Of a stretch of DNA of 64,000 nucleotides, positions 42,601 to 54,400 are shown in pieces (the stretch's first letter is position 1; the number at the start of each line of letters is the position of its first letter). The position numbers and the translations under genes were made by a program. The DNA comes from Trichuris trichiura (Eukaryota; Nematoda; Enoplea; Trichinellida; Trichuridae). The DNA lies in the NCBI GenBank assembly GCA_037903355.1, contig JBAJFE010000044.1, positions 51,428 to 115,427 of the forward strand. The letters run 5' to 3'. The notes under the pieces were generated by a model that searched no databases, was not told the DNA's origin, and saw only the letters and a program-made list of their open reading frames with translations.

Positions 42601-45600
42601 ACGCAAGGAAATGTAACGTCAAGCGGAGAAATGACTTCAAGCGGTGCTGAGGGTAGCAACTCAACGGTGTCAGGCGAAGTGACAACGACCTACGAAGGTA
42701 ATGTGACCTCAAGCGCAGGGGTTACCAGCAGTGAGCCGCAAGGAAATGCAACTTCAAGCGAACAGACGAGCACAAGTGAATCTATGGGAAACGAGACTTC
42801 CAGCGGTTCCGAAAGCACACAGACCACTGGCCGAACGGAAGGCAATATTACCTCTAGCATGGAGATGAGCACGAGCAGTTCGGGAGGAAATGTGACTTCG
42901 AGTGAAGAAACGACGACAAGCGGTTCTGAAGCAACTCAAAGCAATGGCGGTGGTTACTCAACGATGTCAGGTGAAGTGACGACCAGTGGAATTGGAGGAA
43001 ATGCGACTTCAAGCGCGGAGGCGACTACCACGAGTGGCTCTGAAGGAAATGCTACTTCGAGTGAACAGATGAGCACAAGTGGACCTCAAGCAGATGTGAC
43101 TTCAAGTGGTTCCTCAGGAAATGCGACTTCTAGCGAAGAAATGACGACGAGTGCTTCCGGTAGGAATCAAACTACCGTCGAACAGGCAAGCACAAGCAGT
43201 CCCGGCGGTGCAAGTGGAGAGATGAGTACGAGCAGAAGGAAATGAAACCACCGGCGGTGCATATCCGACGGCATCAGGCGAGGTAACATCCAGTGGAGCT
43301 GAAGGAAATGCATCTTCCACTGAAATGACCACAAGTGGTTCCGCGGGAAACGTCACCTCTAGCGAAGAGATGTCTACAAGCAGTTCGGAATGGAATGGAA
43401 CTGTTAGTGGCGAGACGACTACAAGTGGTTCCGAAGGCAACGAAACTACGGTTAATGGATCGACAAGTGCTTCCACTGAAAGTACTTCTGCAGATGGTCG
43501 AATTTTTAGATATGATGGCGCCCTTTATCGCCAATCTTCAAATGTGAGTACTGAGGGAAATACGTCCGTTACGAGTAGCCAAGAAAGCCCTTCGGGTAGT
43601 GTTAGCCTGTCCACTTTGAGTAGCGAAGTTACGAGTGCCATGTCTAGCGTTGAAAGTAGCTCATCAACCGTCAGTGGCTCAGGTGAGCAAATTATAATCA
43701 TTGAGAGCTATGCAAAGCGTAGCTGAGTATCAAAGTTTTCAGGTCTGCCGTCAACTAGCATTTCTGAAGCTTATTCTACTCCATCTGCAGAGAATGGCAC
43801 GAATATTTGCGGTACAAACTTATCGTTAGCAAATACTGTTGGTCATATTTTGTCCGGTCGTTTCAGTTCCTCCGTTTGAATTCAACTGTACTGGCAGAGA
43901 GGATGGAAGTTTCCAACCTTCCGAACTGTTGTGCTCGCCAGCTTATTACAATTGTTCAAACGGCACGGCTACACGTTTGCTTTGTTCCAACAATCTGATC
44001 TTCAATCCAAGCACGCAAAATTGTACAAACGCTTCTCAAGTGAACGAATGCGAAAGCGCGTACAGTAAGCGTGTTGTACCTGCGCGCGGAGACTGTAATT
44101 TTTAAATTTTTAAATGCCTCTTGCAGACTCGACAACCGTCTGTCAAAACATGACCGACGGCTCGTACGCTATCGACAATTCAACGTGCCTACCATTTTAC
44201 ATAACTTGTCAAAACGGGACGGCCAGCTTTTTGGTCTGCAAGCGAAAATTGTACTTTGATCCCGTTGGCCTGAATTGCACTTGGCCAGAAGCAATAGAAG
44301 CTTGCTCGAATGCCACGTTGGAAAATTCCACTTCCTCGTCAGGCAACAACGCTTCCGCGGCGGAAGGTCGCTTGCAGGGGCTGTTTGGCACTTTTCGAGG
44401 TTCGGAAAGCGACGAAAACTTTTTGGCGGGAATAAACTTCACTCCGGGTAAGGCGGTTTGCCCATTACTGTTCCAACGCGTTGTATTTTGCGCGATTTGC
44501 TTTAAGTTTATCCTTTTGAATTCGACTGCCAAAATAGGGAAGACGACTTCTTCCAGCCGCCCGAATTGGAATGTTCGCCCAGTTGGTACGCATGCCAGAG
44601 TCAACAGGCTTTCCGGTTGACTTGTCCTGATGGACTGTTCTTCGACATGGCGGCAAGAAATTGTACGACACCTACTGAGTTGGCAAACTGCCAACAGTCG
44701 ATGAGTAATCAGCAGATAACGCGTTTCGTTATTCATCCTTTTAACCTTTCCAGACTACACCGACGTTTGTGCGGGAATGTCCGATGGTTTCTTCGCGCTT
44801 AAGAACATGTGTTCACCGTTCTTTGTTGAATGCAAAAATGGTAGCGGTAGCTTTGGGATCTGCAGTTGGGAATTGTACTTTGATCCGTCGACCGGTAGCT
44901 GTACAACACCGGAGCAGATCGAAATTTGCCGATTCAATTCGAGCATTCCACCCGAGGGTAAATATGCAAATGCATTTAAAAGGAGGGAAGGTGGAATACG
45001 ACGGCAAAGTTGTTTTTTAGCGCAATTCAATTGCACCGGCATGCCGGATGGAAACTATTCCAATCCGCTGTACAATTGTTCAAGCTTCTATTATAGCTGC
45101 AATGGAGGACAAACGTCCAGGGAGCAATGTCCTTTCAGGCTGTTCTTCGACCCTGTCTACCTTGAATGCGCGCCTTTTGATGATGTTTACGAGTGTGTAA
45201 ATTCTACTTCCAATAACTTCTTCCCGTTACGTTCGAAAACAGCTACTAACACTACGGGTAATTACTGTAACTAATAAGCAGTGTATTGGGGATGTTGTAA
45301 AAGCTTGAGTTATTGTAGGTATAAATTGCGATGGTCTTGAAAATGACAATTATCCGGACCCCACAAACAATTGTAGTAATATTTTCTACACTTGTACCAA
45401 TGGTGTATCCATTACGCGCAAGTGCGCTGCCGGAACATTCTATGATCCCGAATTGGACGTCTGCGACTTGTCTAATCGTGTGCCGGCATGTTCGAATGGT
45501 AATAGACCAACGACGCTCAGTCCAAGTACGAGTAGCCAAACAAGGACAACAATTGCCTTTGACTGTAGCGGTTTGCCGGACGGTAACTGGGCCGCGGGAG

Positions 45601-46187
45601 ACTGCCAACCTTACTACTTTGCGTGCGTTGGCGGTTTCTCATTCAAGCAACCATGTCCGGCCAAAACCTTCTACGACAGTGTTACTGACCAGTGCAATTT
45701 CAAATTCTTTATAAGGCAGTGCGGCAGCGCGGGATCAAGCGGAGCAAAAACGAGAAGACCAAACACGCGTAAGTGACGTCAGCAGGCATTTTCGTTGGTA
45801 AAATTTCAAGGGTTTGTTTTCCTTCTTTTTTAAGCGCCATTCATCAATTGTACCACTATGGCCAATGGAAATTATGCCGACGCGCAGAATAATTGTACCA
45901 ACTATTACTTCGTATGCAACAATGGAAGTACGGCTGTCTTCTACTGCGCTGAAGGAATGTTTTACAATTCGGACGCGGAACAATGCGATACGAAGGAAAT
46001 GGTCCCAGGATGCGGTGGTCTTCAGTCTACCGTAGCCGGTAGCGGAGTAATTGATGGAAACGTTACGGAAATGACAAATGCTCCTATTGTAAGCATTGGT
46101 CGTTCATTGAACGCAAGACGCAGGAAGAAACCAAGGCGACGTGCCTACAGAACTTCAAGAAGACGTCGAGACGAAGAGACGAATTAA
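39625..46187 (+). CDS. Secreted mucin-like protein with 12 peritrophin-A domains, frameshifted in this sequence
   Basis: Exons: 39625-39636, 39688-39769, 39899-40090, 40153-40362, 40412-40609, 40675-40884, 40943-43682, 43743-43811, 43867-44064, 44127-44447, 44507-44704, 44754-44957, 45021-45257, 45319-45768 and 45835-46187. Exons 1-2 give MARRVVERSLLVFFLIS, a signal peptide. Domains 1-4 are in exons 3-6; exon 7 is a Ser/Thr-rich mucin of ~910 codons with repeated TSGSEGNVTSS-like units; domains 5-12 are in exons 9-15 (two in exon 14). The C-terminus is very basic (RRKKPRRRAYRTSRRRR). All introns from exon 2 onward are phase 1. Exon 7 is the only inner exon not divisible by three: five bases are missing at 43235/43236 relative to sister repeats, giving TGA at 43243. 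Likely an eggshell, cuticle or gut matrix protein. The N-terminal two exons are less certain. Confidence 0.85.
40943..43682 (+). repeat. Mucin-type Ser/Thr/Gly repeat array (single exon)
   Basis: Degenerate units of roughly 45-50 bases encode about 15 residues, of the form E-M-T-T-S-x-S-E-G-N-V-T-S-S. Many copies carry an N-x-T/S sequon (GNVTS, GNETT, GNATS), and all are rich in O-glycosylation targets. Longer blocks (for example GGEYPTASGEMSTS) recur at 41580, 41748 and 42512, showing higher-order duplication. Confidence 0.9.
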
Positions 46188-49100
46188 TGGTAGAAAAGTG
46201 CCATGGTCGTTTGTTACAAAGGCGTTCCCTGTTCAACGATTTTTCTGTGCAAAATAATTTGCACTGCACTTGGTGTTCAAATTAAAGAAACTTTTAAGTT
46301 AAAATACCAACATTGACCAAAACTTATTTCCTATTTTCAGTTTAGCTTAAAGAGTAATGACAATTTTTGAAGATCGCTTCGATAGATGAAGTTTTAAAAA
46401 GCCGAAGATGGACGAAATGTATAGGCTGAGTCGATACATATTTAATATTTCACGTAGTGACGATAAAGTTTAAAAAAATGTTGGGTAAGAAGGAAAAATC
46501 GAAAATTCAATGCAATTTTTCCGCAGTCCTGTTGGCCGTACAGTTGCCCTACTGAAAGCCTTGAAAGCATTCTGTGGATTTTGTTTTTAATTTTTGAATG
46601 TTTTATTTTCTTAAAATTTTTGCAGTCCACTTAACGACGTAAGTAAATAAGACTTTACGGTAAGCGAGTAGGGGCAGGCTAGTAACCGAAATTACCGCAC
46701 ATTTGCGGGAAAACGCAACAGGTAAAAAATAGCAAGTAAACTTTTTTGACGAACCTGAAAATGTTTTAAGATGAAACCTGCAAACTGTTTACTGTACGCG
46801 CGGTTCTTCAGAAACTTCTACGGACCTTAAATTTAAAAATTTAAGGCTGAAAAGAAACGCTTTTACGAAACTTAAAAAGTTTTGTTTTAGGCACTCTTCA
46901 CAACACCAGCAGCGTATAATTTGATTACCATTACCTTTCTATATTAATTTTATAAATCGTAGCCGCTGGTGCATACTGTAGGTAGAAATGAAATCAGGTT
47001 CTTTTCGTAACTGCAGAACCCTGAATAGCCTATGATTAAACCTGCAAACAAATCCCGTTAGTCGCGGTAGCCATCCCGAGCGTAAACACTCTTGTCAGCG
47101 GTTACTTTAGTTCAGGCTGCCTTGGGGTAAGTGAACCAACGTAACTTGAATTCCACTATACCTACTGGTGTCTAATAGAAAGGACCCAGTTTTTCTAACA
47201 GCGATATGAGCGCTGAGAGCTTAATTGCTCTGGTTTTCTGCCAACATTTTACATGAAAAATACCAAAATTTTGCTTTTAACGGGCATCGACTCAGTCGCT
47301 ACCTAATTATCCTTGAATTACACAGTACACAGTTGAACATGTATGCTTGAAGAGTACTGTTGTGTCTGGTGTTCTTGCGCTCCATAAAACAGCGCAGCGG
47401 CTGTTGCGTTTTTACGTTGCATGTAGTAAAATATTTCATGGTTATGTACGAACATATTAGTCAAAACCCGTCAGGCTATTTTGAATTTTTATTTGGCGCT
47501 ACTAAAGAGAACACAAAGTTCCTGAGAGCACATTTACAATTTCTTCGCTAACGCAGCATGTTTTCTTTGCTACTTTAACCATTTTATTGGGACAGTTCCA
47601 AAAGCTTACTTGATCATCATTATCTTTCTGTACTCATTTGCAAAATGGAAGCATACTTTTTACTGGTAAATTGGCCCAGCGGGTGTTTAATTCAGCAAAA
47701 GCTCATTAATCTTAGGTAATTTTTGCTTTGTACCGTTTCGCTTTTTACAATTTGCAGTTTTTTCTTCTTAACGATTATCCGTTTTGGTCATGGATCAATG
47801 AAGCTGTGAGCAGCTGTTTTCACTGTGTAAACTTTTTTTATTTTTTAACTACAAATATCCTTTGAAAAACGAATGTCATTTCGCACCGTATGGGCTGCTC
47901 GCTTTGCATGTGAAAAAAATGCGGTTGGTTCTTTACTTCCGCTCAAGAAAGGGTGCAAGTAATTCCCTGAGGTGCTCATTGGCATCTGATCTTCAGCGGT
48001 ATACTGTTTTCTTGTTTTTTGTTTAAAATAATTTTTTTAAAGTCTACATTAAGAAGCGCAATTTCTGGGCCCAACATTGTCTAGCCGTTAATGCCCGCGT
48101 AAATAAGCGTGCTTCGATTTATTTTTGCTAAACAGGAGTGAAGCATTATACAGACTTACAAAGCCTTATGCCTTTAATGCGGCATTTTGCCGTTGGAAAA
48201 CGAGGAAAAACGGGAATCTTGTCTCTTAGCCGCCCCACCTTTTGAGAAATGCAGGTTCCTTTCTGGCAAGCTTGCCCTTAGCTTCTTGTACCTTTACTGG
48301 AGAGCACGCTAATCATCCTTTTTTACCCTTAACCAAATCTAAACCGAAACGGAAGCCTTATGTTTCTGCTTAGGCTTAGGTAAAGGCGGGAGAGGATGAC
48401 TGGCGAACTTACAGTATTACAGTGGGCCGTTTAGCTGTTACCGACCAGGCTGACTTCCATTTTAACGTGTAGTCGTTTAGTACCCTCTCTCGGGCATTGC
48501 TTTGAAAATGTGTTTTTCTGGTATGAAAATGTTCGAATCACATCGATACCGCGCTACACATCGTTTGCGAAGTACTTTTCTTGGTCTCGGTGCAACGCGC
48601 CCTGGGAATGTACAGTAAAACAGCTGTAATGCAGATGAGACTACAAAAAAATTTGTATTCCTCTGATCAGAGTTTCCTGTTTCGCCAGCAAGAGAATGTG
48701 GCAAACATGACTTACTACAGCGTTGATTTCTTCGCCACTTTCATGTGCTGTAAATGGTTCCTTAGAAGCTGATTTCTGTTGTTCAAGCAAGTCTCCATTG
48801 CTGGCTTCAGCTTAGATGGGGCGCACTCTTTTGCGGTCAAAATAGTACCGATAGGAGCAGCAACTTAATTTTAAATGTTGCTGTACCTGCATTCGTTTAG
48901 CCTACTGTGCATTTCGCGGCGCATTCAGACAAGCAATAACTTATGCCCATTTCTTTATCAGCGCCTTACTAATGAACTGTAGCAACATTGCGTGGTAAAT
49001 CTGCAGCGTTTTGGCTTGCCATTCCATTTTGCGCTTTTGAAAAATTATAACTGAAATGATGACCTTTAATCTTTTTACATAACTGTATTTTAAAGTTTTG

Positions 49101-51464
49101 TGAAAGCCTTTGCTAGCTCGGATGAACGTTTTTAATTTATATGCTAAATTCTTTCTCCATATTCTTTTAGTTCCGTTCGTTCAACTTAGCCATCTTCCCG
49201 CGGTTTGAAATGAACTTAAATGTGACGTGCAACTGTTTTATAGCTCAGTCGTTTGATCATAGGGCGCAAGAACTATCTCAAAAGCGCCAAAGACGAAAAA
49301 AGTGGCAGCTCGCAAAATTAGTACAGCGAATGTACTTCCTAATGTTTTCATCACTCATGCTTTATTTCACTCGGCGTAACGTGCATAGAAGATACTTCTC
49401 TTCTATATATGGTGCCGCTTTTGGCGTCACTTTGTTACCTTGTTGGCAGCAGACGTGGTACGCTAGTTGTTGCTTAACTGTTAGGCTCGACTGCACGCTT
49501 TTGGAAAATTGTAAAGCTGCATATATCTTCTGTCTCTATGGGTGTTGCTGTCAACTTTAATTGACCCAATTGACCCTATAATTCTCATGTATTCGTTTGA
49601 CGTTTTCAACTTCTGATTGTATGTTTTCACAGGCGAGAATGTTCCTTGGTTATCAAAGGTTATCTTTGTGCCTTTACCATAGGACAAAGGGGTGACTGCT
49701 GCGAATTTTTTCGCGCTACAGCATTGTATGTTCAGCGGATGTGAGAAAGCGAAACTGCTCAACATGGAACCTTCAATGGTACGTTATTCCGAACTTATCT
49801 GACTTGCGAATTTCCATTTATCCATTCAGCGCTAGCAGAAAGTTTGTAAGCATTGTTCCGAAACGTTCCCGCTTCTCATACGCAATACTCCCTGGCAGGG
49901 AGACCTTTTATTTCATGATCTCACATTTTCGTTCTTCCATTGTTCGTGGCGTTTCGTTTTCAGTTGCCCAACTTACCCAAAAGGGCGTTCGAAAAGTGAC
50001 GCAACCTTGTTTGTATAGATGTTTAACAAACTTTTCTTAATCAAGTTTTTCGTCACTTTAGGCGCACAATACTACGCTTGTTTAAGCAGAAGGTAAAAAG
50101 CTCATCTTATCTATTACGGTATAAAACTGCAGCTTCATTGATGAATAACAAGAGGCCATTCAGCCGACGCAACGTGCTTTACTTAGTCGTTGCTACGACC
50201 TTTGCCTTTTTTTCACTATTCATTCGGTACATGATGCAAATCGAACTTCTCCACGCCAACGTTCGGTTTTATCGTATATTTCGATCGCCTTAAGATTTTT
50301 TCGTCTTCAACGGTTCGCCTAAATTCTTCCGTAAATTTTGAATCTTGATATACCAGTAACCGCTTCCGCCTTTTAGACGTTTTTAACTTGCGCATAGGGC
50401 ATAAGGCTAATTTTAAAAAAAACAAACCGTACGTTGTTGTTTCCGCGAGTAGTCCAAGTAGCAAATGGACAGTTGGCTTTGTTGCTGAACTTGTCGAGCG
50501 TTTAGCAATTTTGCAAGCCTTTAGTCGCGTAAGGCCAACATAGCCATTCGTTTGCTCGTCAGAGCTGACGGCGGAGCAACTGACTTCGCTTGACAGCTGT
50601 CAGGATACTTTATCGACGAAATACAATTTGTCAACAATGAACCAGGTCGAAGCTTGCAAAGTCTACCACCTTATCGACGCTTGGCGCCTTGTTTGTATGT
50701 TGTAGTTGTGTTTGTGTGAAATGGCGCCACTCCCAAAAGGACGCTCTACTCGTAGACGCTAAAGACGACGTCTATGGTTGAATTGTTCATGCGGGCGAAA
50801 CGACTTGCTTGGACGGCAGCAACGTGACGACCGAAATACTGTGTATGTGCATTTAAAATTAAAGTTAACAGCGTAACGACCCGCCGTCATGCTGCATTTA
50901 AAAGCAGGCGCTGATGCGGCGGTTGACCGCTCAAAGCTCTTCTATCAAAGTTGATACAGGCGATTCGACGCCTTCACTTGAAAAGGTGGTGACTACGAAG
51001 TGGCCATAATTTGTTTGCAATGCCAACAATATTGTCAATGCGTCTCGTTGTGTCGCTGAGAAGTGACCAACGTGAAATAATTATGGTCGTTCGCTTTTGG
51101 CGAACGCGTGCATTGCTGCAGTAGTGGAAAAGTAGGCCTTGTCGTTTCAGGAAGGACCGTGTCACATTCCTGGACAACGAAAGTCAGGCGCCCTAGTTGA
51201 TGAAACTGGTTGGGCAACGCAATCAGGGGTTCACTTCAGCTGCTACGGCATTTGAAAGCTTTTTGCGCAATCTATCCGACCACGTCGACGACGACGCAGG
51301 AAACGACGACGATCATGATGACAATACTGAACTTGACCGTTTCAATTATGACCAAATAAAGAAGCCAGCCGGTGGGCATTGTTGTTGGCTTCTTCTTCTT
51401 CTTCTTCCTCTTCTAACCTCATTTTGCTGATCGGTGGCTAAAGTCGTTTTGTCTTGTTTCAACG
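46188..51464. other. Gene-poor AT-rich interval
   Basis: About 5.3 kb between the mucin gene and the Dispatched-like gene. Only scattered short open frames without motifs are present. I see no transposon coding sequence. A GA/CT-rich microsatellite-like patch lies near 51397-51415, just before the next gene. Confidence 0.5.
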
Positions 51465-54400
51465 ATGGCGGTCGAAAATGGCTCCGTAGTTGGGCTGAGC
51501 AACCATGTTCAAAAGGCCGAGTCCGTTTTGGAAAATGTGCGCAAACGGTAGCCGTCAATACGACGTCAACCGGCTTTTGTCACTTTGCTAATTGCCACTT
51601 CCCGCTTTCAGCTACGCAATGTTTATTAGCAACAAGCCAATAGCAGTATTTTCCGTCACTACCATTCTTTTGGGTGCTCTTACGGCTCTTGGATTTCACT
51701 TGGCTTCTGCGCCCGACTTTTCCGATCCCAAAGCGGTGAGCGGCAACACGACCGTTGGTTGAAGTTTTTTGTTGCATGACCATTTAAGGGTTTCGAAACT
51801 AGAGGTACCATATTAAGCGATCGAGTGCTCACTTGGAACAACTTGGAACAAAGAATATCTTTTTATCCCGATTCCGGAAAAGAGTTTTACCGTCAAATGC
51901 CACCAAATATCATCCAGAGGTAATCTCAACTTTTTCTATGTTTTGTCAAGCCTACGCGTAAAGGTAAGACTACTCTTCTTGTCAGAGCCTATTTCTTTCT
52001 CGCTTACTGCTGCAGGGTGCCTTAAGAGTTTAGCGTGCATACGAACGCCGCTGTTCGAGTTCATTTTTTTTCTTTCCGCTTCGTGCGTAGAAAATGACAG
52101 TACGTAAAGTTGGCCAATCCAGAAATTTAAATGTTCCATAGCAAAAGCGGTGCTGCTCTTTGTATTGTTTTCTTTTGAAAAGTGGGTGCTTCGTGCTTGG
52201 CAATTTTGCCAGCCATTATTTCCGCTTCAATTGATTCTTTTTTGAAGAAGCAAAAGGGCCGAAACTAACAAGACGTCGGAGAAGCCAACGTCCGGTCAAC
52301 ATTTGGAGGAGATCTTCTTCAGGGCGTTGACTTCAAGTCCATGTTTGCAGTTGAACGCCCCTCTCAACCAGCGTAAGTTGTCTCTTATTGTCTTTGTCCA
52401 TCGTTGGTGTACCAATGGTCCTTTTTGGGCTCGTCCATCCTGTTTTTATCGAAGTTGTTGATTTCCAGGCAAACTCGTCCTTTCCGCAAAGAGAGACGCC
52501 TTTCACTTTTGAAAACTGCTGCAGCAGCAGCAGCAGCAGCAGCAGTATTTGCTATTCGGTGCGGCGGTCTTGCCCTTAATTGGTTGTAAACCATTTGGAG
52601 CGGTTTGCGTAGGGCAAAAAATGTATTGTCAGTTCGTCACTGTCAAAGTGACCATTCTTAGACCAAACCGGCTTGCGTATTTGCCGCTCAAGTTTGGCAT
52701 TATGTTTGCTCACTTTTAATTTGATAGATGAGGGAAGAGCGACCTCGTGACATTCTCTGCCAACGCCTTTCAAGGCCTTTGGGTATATCGCGTCTCCGCT
52801 TCCAAAAAAGGCTGTACATAACTCCCCGCGAAGAACTTGGCTAACTTAAGGTCGTTGGACATGTTGGCTCCGCGTTTGGTCAATTTTTCCAATAGTAGTA
52901 AGTTTCAACGTACGCCAAGTGTCAACTAGTTCGGACAGCGTTAAAGATGTTCCTTCAACTTTCCGGTGGCATCGTTTTTAATTGGTCAATTTGTCCTAAT
53001 GTAGCTTCTACATTGAACAATATGTTCGCATGCTTGACAGCCATTGTCGACTTTGTTAATTTGGTTATTTTTTTCAAAGAAAATGTTGTCACGGCGGATT
53101 GTTAAGGTGAAATTGCTACGGGCAAAGTGACTGGCCGACCGACTGATCACTGACCTCCGGCAATATTTGCTACGGCTGTTTTAACTTTATTTGCATTTCG
53201 GCCTTTCACTTTTCAAACTTACTACTAGTCTTAATTGAGCTTCTTCGGGAAAGTTGCGGTTTCCTATTGGAAGTGAGATTTCAGCGTGGCAAGTTTTCCG
53301 CGTCATTGACTTATTGTTAGGACAAATAAGCGACGAATGCAAATATAGCGTGTAAGTTTGTTCCGCCTTTCTTTACGCATGCTTAGCTTTTTCACCGCTC
53401 AGGCATCCATATATGGCGGAGTTGCTGTTTAAGTGACTATTTGTCTTTATTCGTGTGTTTCTTCGTCGAACAAACGAAAGCCCTTCAAATTACGTCAAGA
53501 AAAGCATTAAGAAGATAGCTTGACGTCTTTTCTTAGAGAGGAGTAGTAATACAACGCTTCAACGCACCAACTACCGTTTTTTATGTCATCTCCTTTCCTT
53601 AATGAATGAAGGCTGCGTATGCAAATTAAATTCTCCACGGAAGCCCTAAAATTCCATTTCAAGCTTTAGCAGCGAGTAACCCATACGTTCGAATGAGATG
53701 CAGATGCAGAACAGCCAACTGGGAGTGGACAAAATTTATTTGTTTGAAAATTATAAGCTTGCAGGCGAATTTCTTTACATGCATGCTATTGCGCCCGCTT
53801 TTCTTTTGACTTTCCCCCTTCCGAGAGAGAATGAGATGGTCAGCTTCCTTTTGGAGCACTTTTCTCATTTCTCTAACTTCATCATAGGTAGGCTTTAAGT
53901 TCTTCACTTTTAATTTGCATAAATTCGTTTTGAGAAAAACCGGTTATTCAAAGAGCCCTTTTCGCCCTTTACAGGCTTTGCACCCGAATATTTCTGTCGG
54001 CAATTTCTTCCGCCGTTGCTGAACGCTCTGGATACGTTTACTTGTGCGTCATATCAGCAGATAATTTAGTGAACCAGTTCAAGCGGCATCTAATTATCCG
54101 AGCCAATAGAGCAATGTCAAAAATCGCTTAGCAATAGCCGCGCGTTTTCATTGTTTTCCATCGTTTGGAATGTTTTGGGCGATTTTCCCATCGGGGCGTT
54201 GTCACCAAAAACGATTCATTCTTTGACGTACGAACGTTATCTATTGACACGTAACCGGATGGGAGAAAGGGTGATGCGCGACCGCTCCGGATGTGGGTGG
54301 GGCTGAAATTTTACTAAAATATTTCATTTCAAAAATGGGGTGATTTATTTGTCGCAGTTTTATTACAAGTTGTACTGCAGATTACTTACTGCTAAACGAA

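Noticed and set aside
49210..49560. 116-codon plus-strand open frame in the gene-poor interval
   Set aside because: No motif, no splice partners and random-looking composition; open by chance in AT-rich DNA.
53978..54070. Possible extra exon of the Dispatched-like gene after TTTACAG
   Set aside because: Neighbouring exons join in phase without it and match the family; the frame has no clear donor before its stop.
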